This document shows, one piece after another, positions 52,528 to 63,150 of a DNA stretch of 64,000 bases. This DNA comes from JBBQXY01 sp038209195. Lineage in GTDB: Bacteria > Chloroflexota > Ktedonobacteria > Ktedonobacterales > Ktedonobacteraceae. Under the pieces are notes generated by a model. That model had not been told where the DNA came from, did not search any database, and worked only from the letters and a program-made list of their open reading frames with translations. Location: NCBI GenBank assembly GCA_038209195.1, contig JBBQXY010000010.1:1-64000 (forward strand), given 5' to 3'. The translations under genes were made by a program, and so were the position numbers. Numbering within the stretch: the stretch's first letter is position 1; every line of letters starts with the position of its first letter.

Positions 52528-53967
52528 ATGATGCAGATCAAGCAATTCTTTTTAGAAGGACTGGGACACCAATCTTACTTCGTAGCTGATGGAAAAAGCG
52601 CGATAGCCGTTGTTGTTGATCCCCGACGCGATGTAGATATCTATCTGCAAGAGGCGAAGCGGGCGCATGCGCGTATCACCCACATCCTGGAGACGCACAT
52701 CCATAACGATTATGTCACGGGTGCGCGGGAACTCTCTGCTCATACTGGGGCAACGATTGTTGGAAGTGCAGAAGGTCACATCGTTTACGAGCACCAGGCG
52801 GTTCGAGATGGTGATACCGTCGCTGCTGGCGAAATGACTTTTCGGGTCATAGCAACGCCTGGTCACACCCCTGAGCATGTGAGTTATGTCCTCTATGAGC
52901 CAGAAAGTGCGCAGCCGCATGCCGTTTTCAGTGGTGGCAGCATGCTTGTCGGCAGCGCGGGGCGCACCGACCTGCTCGGTTCCGCAATGACGCTCACCCT
53001 GACGCGGCAGCAGTATCACTCGCTGCGCCGCATGCTCGAAACCCTTCCCGGCAACGTTCTCGTCTATCCGACACACGGTGCTGGCTCGTTTTGTACCGCC
53101 AGTGCCGTTGCGGACACGCGCAGCAGCACTATTGCTCAAGAACGCGTTATCAGCCCCGCTGCTCAGGCATCGTCCGAGGAGGATTTTGTCCACCGCCAGC
53201 TTGCTGGCTACACAGCCTACCCAAACTATTACGCCTACATGCATGACATCAACCAGCATGGACCTCGTATCCTCGGCGATTTCCCTGAACTCGCGGCTCT
53301 CTCACCGCAGGTGGTGCAAGCACGTATGCGTGCTGGTATCCCGCTCGTCGATGCGCGTTCACGTGACGCATTTGCGCAAGAACATCTACCCGGCTCGTTG
53401 AATGTTGAATTGGATAGCTCATTCAGCACGTACATAGGCTGGATATTACCCTTCAACACACCACTGATGGTGTTGATTGAGGATGAGGAGGGACGACGCG
53501 AGGCGGTGGTGCAGCTGATTCGTATCGGCTATGAACAGGCGCAAGGGTACGTTGAGAATGGCATTGCAGGTTGGAAGGCAGCAGCCTTCCCCACGAGCAG
53601 TTTCGAGCGTATCGATATCGACACGCTCTATAAACGCTGGTCGCAGCACACGCAGATGGCAATTGTTGATGTACGGCGCGATGACGAGTGGCGCGATGGG
53701 CATATCCCTGACTCGTTGCACCTGCACCTTGGCGAACTGCCTCAGCACCTGGATCAGGTTCCACGAAATACTCCTCTTGCAGTTGTCTGTCAGAGTGGTC
53801 AACGTGCCGAAATCGCCGCAAGTATGCTCGCGGCAACCGGGCGACAGGTGACTGCCGTGCAAGGCGGTGTCCTGGATTGGACTGAGCGAGGCTTCCCCAC
53901 TCTCACAGGCGAGGAGGCAACACCGCACGTCTCCGGACATGATCACGCTACGCACACTCATCCATAA
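52528..53967 (+). CDS. MBL-fold/rhodanese protein (mirror copy)
   Basis: Identical to 14066-15505, including G137 in place of the iron-ligand Asp. Confidence 0.85.
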   Translation: MMQIKQFFLEGLGHQSYFVADGKSAIAVVVDPRRDVDIYLQEAKRAHARITHILETHIHNDYVTGARELSAHTGATIVGSAEGHIVYEHQAVRDGDTVAAGEMTFRVIATPGHTPEHVSYVLYEPESAQPHAVFSGGSMLVGSAGRTDLLGSAMTLTLTRQQYHSLRRMLETLPGNVLVYPTHGAGSFCTASAVADTRSSTIAQERVISPAAQASSEEDFVHRQLAGYTAYPNYYAYMHDINQHGPRILGDFPELAALSPQVVQARMRAGIPLVDARSRDAFAQEHLPGSLNVELDSSFSTYIGWILPFNTPLMVLIEDEEGRREAVVQLIRIGYEQAQGYVENGIAGWKAAAFPTSSFERIDIDTLYKRWSQHTQMAIVDVRRDDEWRDGHIPDSLHLHLGELPQHLDQVPRNTPLAVVCQSGQRAEIAASMLAATGRQVTAVQGGVLDWTERGFPTLTGEEATPHVSGHDHATHTHP

Positions 53968-54038
53968 TAATTGCCTCTCGCCTCAACTATTCAGCAAGAC
54001 GACTTATTCCCTGAACAAACCTGAAAGGGAAGTTATGT

Positions 54039-55733
54039 ATGACGAAATATGGCTTTGTCATCGACCAGAGGAAATGCATCGGCTGTCATGCCTGCACTGT
54101 TGCTTGTAAAGCCGAGCACGACGTGCCAATTGGGGTCAATCGCACCTGGGTGAAGTACATTGAAAAAGGCGAGTTTCCCAACACGCGCCGCTATTTCCTT
54201 GTCAACCGCTGCAATCACTGCGACGACGCACCTTGCGTCAAGATTTGTCCCACGAAGGCACTATACAAGCGTGCCGATGGCATCGTGGATTTCGACAACA
54301 CGCGCTGCATTGGTTGTAAATCCTGTATGCAGGCGTGTCCCTACGATGCCCTCTATATCGACCCGAACAATCACACAGCGGCGAAGTGCAATTACTGCGC
54401 TCATCGTACCGAGCAAGGTTTGGAGCCTGCGTGCGTTGTGGTGTGTCCCGAACATGCCATCATTGCCGGAGATATGCACAACCCGAAAACAGAGATTGCG
54501 CAGCTCATCGCGCGCGAACCGGTGCGTGTTCGCAAGCCAGAACAAGGAACGAAACCCAATGTCTACTATCTGGGTGCAGATGAGGCCGCGATTAACCCTG
54601 AGGCCGCCGTGCAAGAGTTGCCACATATGACGATGTGGAGTACGATGTTACGCCCTCATCATGAAGATGAACGCACCTTTGACCCCAGCCTGTCGCTGCG
54701 TACACAGAACAATGCTCATGAAACTCCACCTGCCAGCGTGACCACCGTTGCGCCTTCTCTTAATGGACATGCTGGACGCAAGCCTGTGACGCTCAATCCA
54801 CTCAAACCCTATCAACCGGCAGGAGACCCCGCGAAAGCGCACGTGGTGTACGACGCACCTAAGAACAGTGCGCCGTGGGGTTGGATGGTTTCGGCTTATC
54901 TGGGCACAAAGTCGATTGGAGCGGGTGCTATGGTGGTTGCGGCCTTTGCGCTGGCCCTCTATGGCTTCCATGGCAACCTGAGTGGATCCTTGAACGCCTT
55001 GTTGGGTATCGCAGCACCGATCATCGGTGGTCTCTTTATCGCGGCGACCCTCGTGCTCCTCGTTGCAGATCTCAAGCGGCCTGACCGTGCGCTCTTTCTC
55101 CTCACCAAAGCCAATCCGACCTCGTGGTTGGTGTGGGGTGGCTATATTCTAGGTATCTTCGGGCTGATCGAGGTGGCTTGGTTTGGCGCAGTTATTTTCG
55201 GTCTTTTCGGCCTGTTGCGCATCCTGCTGCTTCCAGCGGCCCTCTTTGGCGCAGCAGCGGCTGGCTATAGCGCGTTCCTCTTTGGACAGGCCGAGGGACG
55301 CGATTTCTGGCAAAGTCCACTCTTCCTTCCCATTCTGCTGGTGCAGTCAGTGCTAGCTGGCTCGGCTATGCTTGGCCTCTGCGCCCTGTTTTTGGGCGCG
55401 GGCAGCGAGCTGCTCACATTGTTGACCATCACACTTCTGAGTTCGGTTGGAGTTCATCTCCTGCTCATCCTCATGGAAGTCTTTGGTTCACATAGCAATA
55501 GTCACGTCGCGGCTGCCGCGCACGCCATCACAAGCGGTCCACTGCGTTCCATCTTTCAAGGTCTCTTCCTTGGTCTTGGGACGCTGGTTCCCCTAGTCTT
55601 GCTGGTGTTTGCCCTGCTCGTTCCCAGTACACAACCTGCCCTGCTCGCCCTGGCAGGGGTGCTTGCATTGGTCGGCCTGTTCGCCTATGAGCATTGTTTC
55701 GTTGTCGCCGGACAAGCGGTCGCGTTGAGTTAG
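54039..55733 (+). CDS. Fused FeS/NrfD subunit (mirror copy)
   Basis: Identical to 12300-13994, with all sixteen cluster cysteines present. Confidence 0.9.
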   Translation: MTKYGFVIDQRKCIGCHACTVACKAEHDVPIGVNRTWVKYIEKGEFPNTRRYFLVNRCNHCDDAPCVKICPTKALYKRADGIVDFDNTRCIGCKSCMQACPYDALYIDPNNHTAAKCNYCAHRTEQGLEPACVVVCPEHAIIAGDMHNPKTEIAQLIAREPVRVRKPEQGTKPNVYYLGADEAAINPEAAVQELPHMTMWSTMLRPHHEDERTFDPSLSLRTQNNAHETPPASVTTVAPSLNGHAGRKPVTLNPLKPYQPAGDPAKAHVVYDAPKNSAPWGWMVSAYLGTKSIGAGAMVVAAFALALYGFHGNLSGSLNALLGIAAPIIGGLFIAATLVLLVADLKRPDRALFLLTKANPTSWLVWGGYILGIFGLIEVAWFGAVIFGLFGLLRILLLPAALFGAAAAGYSAFLFGQAEGRDFWQSPLFLPILLVQSVLAGSAMLGLCALFLGAGSELLTLLTITLLSSVGVHLLLILMEVFGSHSNSHVAAAAHAITSGPLRSIFQGLFLGLGTLVPLVLLVFALLVPSTQPALLALAGVLALVGLFAYEHCFVVAGQAVALS

Positions 55734-55759
55734 TCAAAACGGAGAAAAAGGAGCGTTGC

Positions 55760-58600
55760 ATGCCAGAACTTCCTCTACCACAAGGTGAACAGTTCGCACC
55801 AAATGGTGAACCAATGACGATACGCGATCTTGCCTCGTGTCCGCCACCAGAGCGTTGGCAGGACTGGATGGAGTACGATGCGAAAGCATGGCCACGCAAG
55901 GTCGAGCGACATTATGAGCTGATTCCTACCATCTGCTTTAACTGCGAAGCTGCCTGTGGTCTGTTAGCATACGTTGATAAAGAGACTGGGCGTGTCAAAA
56001 AGTTCGAGGGCAACCCCTATCATCTAGGCAGTCGCGGACGCAACTGTGCAAAGGGACCCGCGACGATCAACCAGATTCACGATCCTGAGCGTATTCTGTA
56101 TCCTCTGAAACGTGCGGGTAAGCGTGGCGAAGGGAAATGGGAGCGCACAACCTGGGATGAGGTGTTAGAGACGATTGGCGCGAAGATTCGCAACGCCATC
56201 GTCGAAAATCGCCGTGACGAGGTGATGTATCACGTTGGTCGCCCTGGACACGATGGCTATATGGAACGCGTGCTGGGTGCGTGGGGCGTTGATGGACACA
56301 ATAGCCATACCAATATCTGCTCCTCGTCGGGACGCTTTGGCTACCATATCTGGTGCGGCTCGGACCGCCCCTCGCCCGATCATGCCAATGCACGCTTTAT
56401 CTTGCTCATTAGTTCACACCTGGAGACAGGCCACTACTTCAATCCGCAGGCGCAGCGCATCATTGAGGGCAAGATGAAGGGGGCGAAGCTCGCTGTGATG
56501 GACCCTCGCCTCTCGAACACAGCGAGCATGGCAGACTACTGGCTCTCAACGTGGCCGGGTTCCGAAGCGGCGGTTCTCCTCGCTATGGCACGTATCATTC
56601 TCGTCGAGAAGCTGTACAACCGCGAGTACATGAGACGCTGGGTCAACTGGCAGGAATATCTGGCAGCAGAGCACCCCAACGAGCCGCAGACCTTCGAGCG
56701 TTTCATTGAGGTGCTCATCGACCTGTATGCTGAATACACACCTGCCTTTGCCGCACGCGAGAGTGGAGTCGTGGAGGCGATGATCGTTGACCTAGCGCGA
56801 CAGATCGGGCATGCCGGAACCGCCTTTGCCGCACACACCTGGCGAGCGGCGAGTGCAGGCAACCTGGGGGGCTGGCAAGTGCCACGCGCCCTCTGGTTTC
56901 TTTCCGTTCTCACTGGCAGCATCGGTACGCCGGGTGGCACCGCCCCCTACACCTGGAACAAGTTCGTTCCCACGCCTTTCCTCAAGCCAAAACCCTCTGA
57001 GATCTGGAACGAACTGCTCTTCCCAGACGAGTATCCGCTTGCCAACTACGAAATGAGCATTCTCCTTCCCTACTTCTTGAAAGAGGGACGTGGGAAACTC
57101 TCGGCCTACTTCACACGCGTCTACAATCCCGTCTGGACCAATCCCGATGGCACTGCATGGATCGAGGCACTGACCAATGAGCAACAGGTGGAGTTGCATG
57201 CCGCCCTCACCCCCACCTGGAACGAGACGGCATGGTATGCCGACTATGTCCTTCCCATGGGGCTGGCGAGCGAACGACACGATCTGATGAGTCAGGAGAC
57301 GCACGCCGCACGCTGGATTGGCTTCCGCCAACCGGTGTTGCGCGTCTACCAGGAGCGACATGGCGAGCCGAGCCGCTACACCTATCAGGCGAACCCCGGC
57401 GAGATATGGGAAGAGGACGAGTTCTGGATCGAGCTATCGTGGCGCATTGATCCCGATGGCAGTCTCGGCATTCGCAAATACTTTGAGTCGCCGTATCGAC
57501 CCGGTGAGAAGCTCTCGATAGAGGAATATTATCGCTGGATTTTTGAGAACAGCGTGCCAGGACTACCAGAAGCGGCGGCACAAGAAGGATTGTCACCGCT
57601 CGCCTACATGCAAAAGTATGGGGCATTTACGATACCCGCAGAGAAGGCTCCCGTCTTCCAATTGAATGAGCAAGCGGTGAAGCCCGAACTACTTCAGGGA
57701 GCCGAGGTCGATGAACACACCGCGGTCATCAGTCGTGATGGCACGAAGATCGGCGTGATGATTGACGGGGTGGCACGTGAAGGGTTCCCCACCCCATCGC
57801 GCAAACTGGAGTTTTATTCGGCGACGATGAAAGAGTGGGGCTGGCCCGAAGGGTCGGTGCCGAGCTATACGCGGAGTCATGTTCACCCCTCGCACATCGA
57901 CCACGCACAAGGCGAGTACCTGCTCATCCCCACCTTCCGTCTGCCGACGCTCATCCACACGCGTTCGCATAACGCCAAGTGGCTCAGTGAAATCTCCAAC
58001 GCCAATCCCGTGTGGATACACCCCATCGACGCGCACCGTATTGGCGTGCAGACAGGCGACCTCCTGCGCGTGACCACTGACATCGGCTACTACGTCAACC
58101 GCGCCTGGGTGACCGAGGGGATTCGGCCTGGTGTCGTTGCCTGCTCACACCACATGGGACGCTGGCGGCTCGAAACCGCTGTTGGTACCGACCGTTGGGC
58201 ATCGGCGAAAGTGGTATTGGGGAAAGGACAGGATGGCATCTGGCACATGCGGCAGACCGAAGGGGTACGTCCCTACGCGAGTAAAGACCCCGACTCAGCG
58301 CGCATCTTCTGGCGCGAGTCCGGCGTGCATCAAAACCTGACGTTTCCGGTACATCCTGACCCAGTGAGCGGAATGCACTGCTGGCATCAAAAAGTGACGG
58401 TCACCCCTGCTCAAGCGGGTGATCGCTATGCCGACATCTCCGTCGATCCTGCAAAGGCTCACGAGGTCTATCAGCAGTGGATGGCGATGACACGCCCACA
58501 AACACAGCGTCCCGATGGGCTACGTCGTCCGCTCTGGATGTTACGCCCCTATCGTCCGGCGAATGGCGCGTTCAAGCGCGAGGGAGTCAGGACGAAGTAA
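55760..58600 (+). CDS. SoeA/PsrA-like molybdoenzyme (mirror copy)
   Basis: Identical to 9433-12273. Confidence 0.85.
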   Translation: MPELPLPQGEQFAPNGEPMTIRDLASCPPPERWQDWMEYDAKAWPRKVERHYELIPTICFNCEAACGLLAYVDKETGRVKKFEGNPYHLGSRGRNCAKGPATINQIHDPERILYPLKRAGKRGEGKWERTTWDEVLETIGAKIRNAIVENRRDEVMYHVGRPGHDGYMERVLGAWGVDGHNSHTNICSSSGRFGYHIWCGSDRPSPDHANARFILLISSHLETGHYFNPQAQRIIEGKMKGAKLAVMDPRLSNTASMADYWLSTWPGSEAAVLLAMARIILVEKLYNREYMRRWVNWQEYLAAEHPNEPQTFERFIEVLIDLYAEYTPAFAARESGVVEAMIVDLARQIGHAGTAFAAHTWRAASAGNLGGWQVPRALWFLSVLTGSIGTPGGTAPYTWNKFVPTPFLKPKPSEIWNELLFPDEYPLANYEMSILLPYFLKEGRGKLSAYFTRVYNPVWTNPDGTAWIEALTNEQQVELHAALTPTWNETAWYADYVLPMGLASERHDLMSQETHAARWIGFRQPVLRVYQERHGEPSRYTYQANPGEIWEEDEFWIELSWRIDPDGSLGIRKYFESPYRPGEKLSIEEYYRWIFENSVPGLPEAAAQEGLSPLAYMQKYGAFTIPAEKAPVFQLNEQAVKPELLQGAEVDEHTAVISRDGTKIGVMIDGVAREGFPTPSRKLEFYSATMKEWGWPEGSVPSYTRSHVHPSHIDHAQGEYLLIPTFRLPTLIHTRSHNAKWLSEISNANPVWIHPIDAHRIGVQTGDLLRVTTDIGYYVNRAWVTEGIRPGVVACSHHMGRWRLETAVGTDRWASAKVVLGKGQDGIWHMRQTEGVRPYASKDPDSARIFWRESGVHQNLTFPVHPDPVSGMHCWHQKVTVTPAQAGDRYADISVDPAKAHEVYQQWMAMTRPQTQRPDGLRRPLWMLRPYRPANGAFKREGVRTK

Positions 58601-58704
58601 GGGAGTATGAATACACCGTTGCCTGAAACGGTTGCGATTGACAAGCAGAATGTCTGAACTGTTTGTCTTTTCTTGGCTGTTTTCCTCATCTCGTCAACGA
58701 TTTA

Positions 58705-58732
58705 TGTACTCCCAACACAGTAGGCGAGTACA
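58705..58732. promoter_or_regulatory. TetR upstream inverted repeat (mirror copy)
   Basis: TGTACTC ... GAGTACA; partner of 9301-9328. Confidence 0.45.
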
Positions 58733-58737
58733 TTGAT

Positions 58738-58766
58738 TTGACAGCAAGGGTGAGACGCGCTATACT
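58738..58766 (+). promoter_or_regulatory. TetR promoter (mirror copy)
   Basis: TTGACA-N17-TATACT; partner of 9267-9295. Confidence 0.8.
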
Positions 58767-58823
58767 CAAAGCAGTTGTATATGACTAGATGCCCAATAAA
58801 GATGTTGTTTTTCGAGGAGAGTT

Positions 58824-59429
58824 ATGCCAAAGATTGTGGATGAACAGATGCGCGAGGCAACCCGTCTCCATATCCTGCATGAGGCGGCACGCGAGTTTGC
58901 CCGCTTGGGTTTTGATCAAGCGAACATCAACACCATCGCAGAACAAGCGGGGATTGGCAAGGGCACTATCTACCTGTATTTTGAAAATAAGCGTGAGGTG
59001 TTTCTGGCGATGCTACGCTACATCGCACAGTCCCAGTTGGCAACGATTCGCACCGCTTTGGCTACTGAAGGGCGGTTACAACAACGTTTAGAGCGGCTCT
59101 TTCGCGCGTTTGTGCGCCTTGCAGAAGAAGAAAGCGACCATTTCAATGTCTATATGAGTGCGCTCTACGGGGTCAATCGCGCATTTCAGAACGAGGCGAC
59201 AAAGTTGTTGCGTGATTATGTAACAGTGATTGCGCTGGTGTTGGAAGAGGGTCGGGCCCGTGGTGAATTATGTTGCAGCGATATTGAAGGGACAGCCTTA
59301 ATGATCCTTTCCTTAACCGAGTCTTTCGTCCTCTCAGCGCGTGTGCTCGGTCAGTCAGAGCAGGCGATCAACCAACAGGCCGAAGCAGTCGCGCAACTGA
59401 TCTTGCGCGGTATCGGTGGGAGCGTGTAG
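58824..59429 (+). CDS. TetR regulator (mirror copy)
   Basis: Identical to 8604-9209. Confidence 0.9.
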   Translation: MPKIVDEQMREATRLHILHEAAREFARLGFDQANINTIAEQAGIGKGTIYLYFENKREVFLAMLRYIAQSQLATIRTALATEGRLQQRLERLFRAFVRLAEEESDHFNVYMSALYGVNRAFQNEATKLLRDYVTVIALVLEEGRARGELCCSDIEGTALMILSLTESFVLSARVLGQSEQAINQQAEAVAQLILRGIGGSV

Positions 59430-59446
59430 CCATGCTCCCTTTTTTA
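59418..59446 (+). terminator. TetR terminator (mirror copy)
   Basis: GGGAGC/GCTCCC then TTTTTT; partner of 8587-8615. Confidence 0.75.
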
Positions 59447-59678
59447 TCCCTTTATTGAATGTCTGCCCACCCATTGATGAGGCGGAAAACGCTATCGCCT
59501 TCTATTGCACCGTTTTTCCTGGTAACGGTGTACCGCCTGCTGAGGGATACCAGGCTCAATACATGTCATGAACTCATCGAAGGGTAAACGGAGTACTACA
59601 CTACCGCTTAAAGGCTTTAGAAGAGAGGTTTTACGTATCCTGGTTCCACCTCGATACGGGAAGTCAGGAGTTGCTCAA

Positions 59679-61796
59679 ATGAATGTGACTGTCCTTGTCA
59701 CCTTTTTACGCCGCCTTTTTCACGTGCGCCGTGTCAAGAGAAGCTTTGAAAGCCCACGCTACCTGCTCAAATGGTTGCTCATCAGCACACTTATTGGTCT
59801 CGTTGCTGGTGTGGGGGCTATCGCGTTCTATGCCGCCATCCATTTCGCGACGGGGGCATTCTTAGGCCAGATTGTTGGCTATCTTCCTCCCGATCCAGCG
59901 GGGGAAGGCGGAGGCACCCATGTCATGTCGTTCTGGTCCTCGGCACGTCCCTGGCTCTTGCCTCTCGTCACAACGGCTGGCGGATTAGTTGCTGGTATTA
60001 TTGTTTTTACGCTCGCTCCAGAAGCCGAGGGACATGGAACCGATGCCGCGATAGATGCTTTCCACAAGGGCAAATCTATACGTGCGCGCATCCCCCTTAT
60101 CAAGCTCGTGGCTTCCGCGATCACCATTGGCACAGGCGGCTCCGCAGGCCGTGAAGGACCTGCGGCACAGATCAGTGCGGGCTTCGGCTCAATTCTAGCG
60201 TCGATCTTGCGCTTAGATATACAAGATCGACGCATTGCGCTTGCCACAGGCATTGGGGCTGGTATTGGAGCTATTTTCCGTGCTCCACTTGGTGGGGCGA
60301 TTCTCGCAGCAGAAATTCTTTACAAAAATGATCTGGAAATCGAAGCGATCATTCCCGCGCTCATGGCGTCGATCATTGGTTACAGTGTCTTCGGGGCGTG
60401 GTCGGGTTGGAGTCCGATCTTCGCGACACCTAGTAATCTGGCGTTCACGTCCCCCTTTCAGTTGGGCTACTATGTCGTGCTCGGCTTGCTGTGTGGACTG
60501 ATGGGATTACTCTACGCACGCGGGTTCTACGGTATCACGCATGTCTTTCATCGTCTGCATCTTCCCAACTGGATCAAGCCTGGAATTGGGGGTCTGCTCG
60601 TCGGTCTGATCGGATTAGCACTGCCACAAGCGTTAGGGATGGGATACGGGTGGGTACAGGTAGGAATGGGGCAAGGGTTGCTCTCTATTCCTCTGTGGGT
60701 TCTTCTCCTCTTGCCCTTTGTCAAGATACTCACGACTGGCCTCTCGATTGGCTCGGGCGGCTCAGGTGGTATCTTCGGCCCTGGTATGGTCATTGGAGGG
60801 ATGGTCGGTGCCTTAGTGTGGCGACTGACCTATCACGTTCTCCCCGGTATTCCGGACACGCCTGCCCCATTTGTGATCGTGGGCATGATGGCTCTCTTTG
60901 GTGGCATCGCACACGCCCCCCTCGCAGTGATGCTCATGGTTGCCGAGATGACGGGTAACCTCTCGATGCTGGCCCCGGCCATGATTGCCGTTGGCATCGC
61001 CTCGATCATCGTAGGCAAAGCCACAATCTATACCAGCCAAGTGGACACGCGTGCAGACTCACCTGCCCATCGCCTGCAAATGTCTTTTCCGCTGCTGTCA
61101 ACGCTGGCGGTTCGTCAAACGATGACGGCACTCGGCCTGCACTTCTCCCAGGAGCAAACACTGGAGGAGGCTGAAAAACTACTTGCCGACCATGTGGAGA
61201 GTGGGGCACCAGTGCTGGATGCACAGGGGAAGCTCCTCGGTGTCTTGACGCTGGCTGATATACAGCGTGTGCCGGTGGTGGAACGTGCACTGGAGCGTGT
61301 GAAAATGGTTATGAATCGTGATGTGCTGGTTGTCTATCCCGACGATACCCTCGATGAGTCACTCGAACAGCTGACAAGTCACAAGGTGAGCTGGGCACCG
61401 GTTGTCGATGTTGAACATACTGTAGGTGATACATACGTGATTGGCATTCTTTCGGCCTCCACTATCGTGCGGGCATACCGTGAAACTCTGGCAAAAGATT
61501 CTCGCAGGATGCGAGGTCTTGTCGAAGGGACGGTGATGATTGAGGCGAAAATCGAACCCGGAATGCGCCTCGCAGGAATCGACCTGCGTGATGCTCAACT
61601 CCCCGCCGAGTGTCTGGTCGTTTCTATTCGCAGAAATGAGGAATTGCTCTTCCCGCGTGGTGGCACAAAGATTCTCGCTGGGGATATCGTGATGTTTCTG
61701 GTCAGCCCACGCGGCGAGGATCGCTTACAGCACTACCTTCTGGGACGCGTGGAGCCGGAGACAGCGTTAGCAGCTCTCCCCACAGGCGAGTCATAG
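59679..61796 (+). CDS. CLC chloride transporter (mirror copy)
   Basis: Identical to 6237-8354; the alternative ATG is at 59568. Confidence 0.92.
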   Translation: MNVTVLVTFLRRLFHVRRVKRSFESPRYLLKWLLISTLIGLVAGVGAIAFYAAIHFATGAFLGQIVGYLPPDPAGEGGGTHVMSFWSSARPWLLPLVTTAGGLVAGIIVFTLAPEAEGHGTDAAIDAFHKGKSIRARIPLIKLVASAITIGTGGSAGREGPAAQISAGFGSILASILRLDIQDRRIALATGIGAGIGAIFRAPLGGAILAAEILYKNDLEIEAIIPALMASIIGYSVFGAWSGWSPIFATPSNLAFTSPFQLGYYVVLGLLCGLMGLLYARGFYGITHVFHRLHLPNWIKPGIGGLLVGLIGLALPQALGMGYGWVQVGMGQGLLSIPLWVLLLLPFVKILTTGLSIGSGGSGGIFGPGMVIGGMVGALVWRLTYHVLPGIPDTPAPFVIVGMMALFGGIAHAPLAVMLMVAEMTGNLSMLAPAMIAVGIASIIVGKATIYTSQVDTRADSPAHRLQMSFPLLSTLAVRQTMTALGLHFSQEQTLEEAEKLLADHVESGAPVLDAQGKLLGVLTLADIQRVPVVERALERVKMVMNRDVLVVYPDDTLDESLEQLTSHKVSWAPVVDVEHTVGDTYVIGILSASTIVRAYRETLAKDSRRMRGLVEGTVMIEAKIEPGMRLAGIDLRDAQLPAECLVVSIRRNEELLFPRGGTKILAGDIVMFLVSPRGEDRLQHYLLGRVEPETALAALPTGES

Positions 61797-61818
61797 AACT
61801 GGCTCTATTGCTATGGTC

Positions 61819-61906
61819 ACCAAATCCTTGAAGTTCATATCCACAAGAGGAACGCACTTCATCTGAGTTTGAAAGATGGATTCGCTTGCAGCATCAAGGA
61901 TTTGGT
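61819..61906. repeat. 13-bp-TIR element (mirror copy)
   Basis: ACCAAATCCTTGA ... TCAAGGATTTGGT; partner of 6127-6214. Confidence 0.5.
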
Positions 61907-61959
61907 AGCTCCATGTTCTATCACTTACTCTCCGCATTTAGGTATGCACCTGGTATCAG

Positions 61960-62571
61960 CTATCGGGTTCTCGGATCGTCTGCGGTAAGTTCGATCGAGC
62001 GCAGGTATTTTACCACCTTCAGACCTGATGGTATTTCAATTTGTAAACGGAGGGGTGCCCCTTGCTCGATTGATAAAGGGGTGCCGTTAACCTCGTAGGC
62101 AAGAATGGCCTGTGTGTGGGCTATCAACATGCGATCCACGACTTCAGTGGAGGCAAGGTTATATTGCCCGAGCTGATACGTGCTAAAAACGACATATTGG
62201 GCTTCAGGCGACGCTTCACAACGCTTCAAAACTTCAACCAAGGGGACACCTGTCCATGTTCCGTTCTCCAATAAGGTGAAGACACTGTTCTGCGGAATGA
62301 CGTGAGCATGCTTAGGAAGCATGCGGATGTCCTGGAGCGAAAGCTGAAGCGAGAAGCCGACCAGACCGTACACGAGAAGCGACCAGTCTCTAAAGCCGTG
62401 ATGGGCAAGTTTCTTGTATTCCTCGCTTGTAGGTGGACTCCCATTGATCCAGAAGTGCGATGAAATATCAGAGTAGGTATAGGGCCTCACCGAGTCCGTT
62501 CCCACTGACTGTGGCGTCGGGCCCTCTGGCGTTCCCTTGGCCCGCGAATCCTCGTTCTTCTTCTGTTGCAT
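61960..62571 (-). CDS. Sulfite-oxidase-fold protein (mirror copy)
   Basis: Identical to 5462-6073, with Ser96 at the ligand position. Confidence 0.75.
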   Translation of the reverse strand: MQQKKNEDSRAKGTPEGPTPQSVGTDSVRPYTYSDISSHFWINGSPPTSEEYKKLAHHGFRDWSLLVYGLVGFSLQLSLQDIRMLPKHAHVIPQNSVFTLLENGTWTGVPLVEVLKRCEASPEAQYVVFSTYQLGQYNLASTEVVDRMLIAHTQAILAYEVNGTPLSIEQGAPLRLQIEIPSGLKVVKYLRSIELTADDPRTR

Positions 62572-62656
62572 ATTCTTTCCCTGTTTCTTGGTAGTTATTG
62601 CTTACGGTCCCCACTTCTTCCGTGCGGAAGCACCTGTAACTAGTTTGTCTGCATGT

Positions 62657-62675
62657 GGTTAGAGAATGGTTAGAG
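62657..62675 (-). promoter_or_regulatory. OmpR-type direct repeats (mirror copy)
   Basis: Two GGTTAGAG octamers 11 bases apart as read on the plus strand; partner of 5358-5376. Confidence 0.5.
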
Positions 62676-62758
62676 TTTGCTGCATGTAGTTCCTTTCAAG
62701 AGATGTGCAACACATGCCTTTTCTAACCAGCTTTTTACTCTTTCTTGCTACACTTTGG

Positions 62759-62940
62759 ATGAAGGCTTCTCTCAGTAACACGCGGTTGTTGAGAGAGCAA
62801 GTGGCTTTACCGCAGAAGAAGTGCTCACGCTCTCCTGGTTACGTCAGTGGTATCAGAATGGTGGCAGCGACCGGGTGATCATCCTACGACACCTGGAGTT
62901 CATCAAACGTCTGCTTGAGAATGGTAGATTAGAGCGTTAG
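62759..62940 (+). pseudogene. GA-repeat-frameshifted small ORF (mirror copy)
   Basis: ATG at 62759, break in GAGAGAG near 62791-62797, second frame to TAG at 62940; partner of 5093-5274. Confidence 0.45.
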
Positions 62941-62995
62941 GTTCTCATAGGGGTGCCATCGAACGGAGCTACAGTGCTTCGACGCGCTGTTATTA

Positions 62996-63024
62996 TTGAC
63001 TAATAGCCCATTATCATGTATACT
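62996..63024 (+). promoter_or_regulatory. Two-component operon promoter (mirror copy)
   Basis: TTGACT (62996-63001), 17 bases, TATACT (63019-63024). Confidence 0.8.
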
Positions 63025-63150
63025 TACAAAGTAAAAGAGAATAATAAGCTTAGCAATAGTAACCTTTTACAGGTATTCATGCGGATAAGGTATAGAGATG
63101 AGATTATGGATGGATAGTCAGTCATCATAGATAAAAGATGGAGCAAGGGC

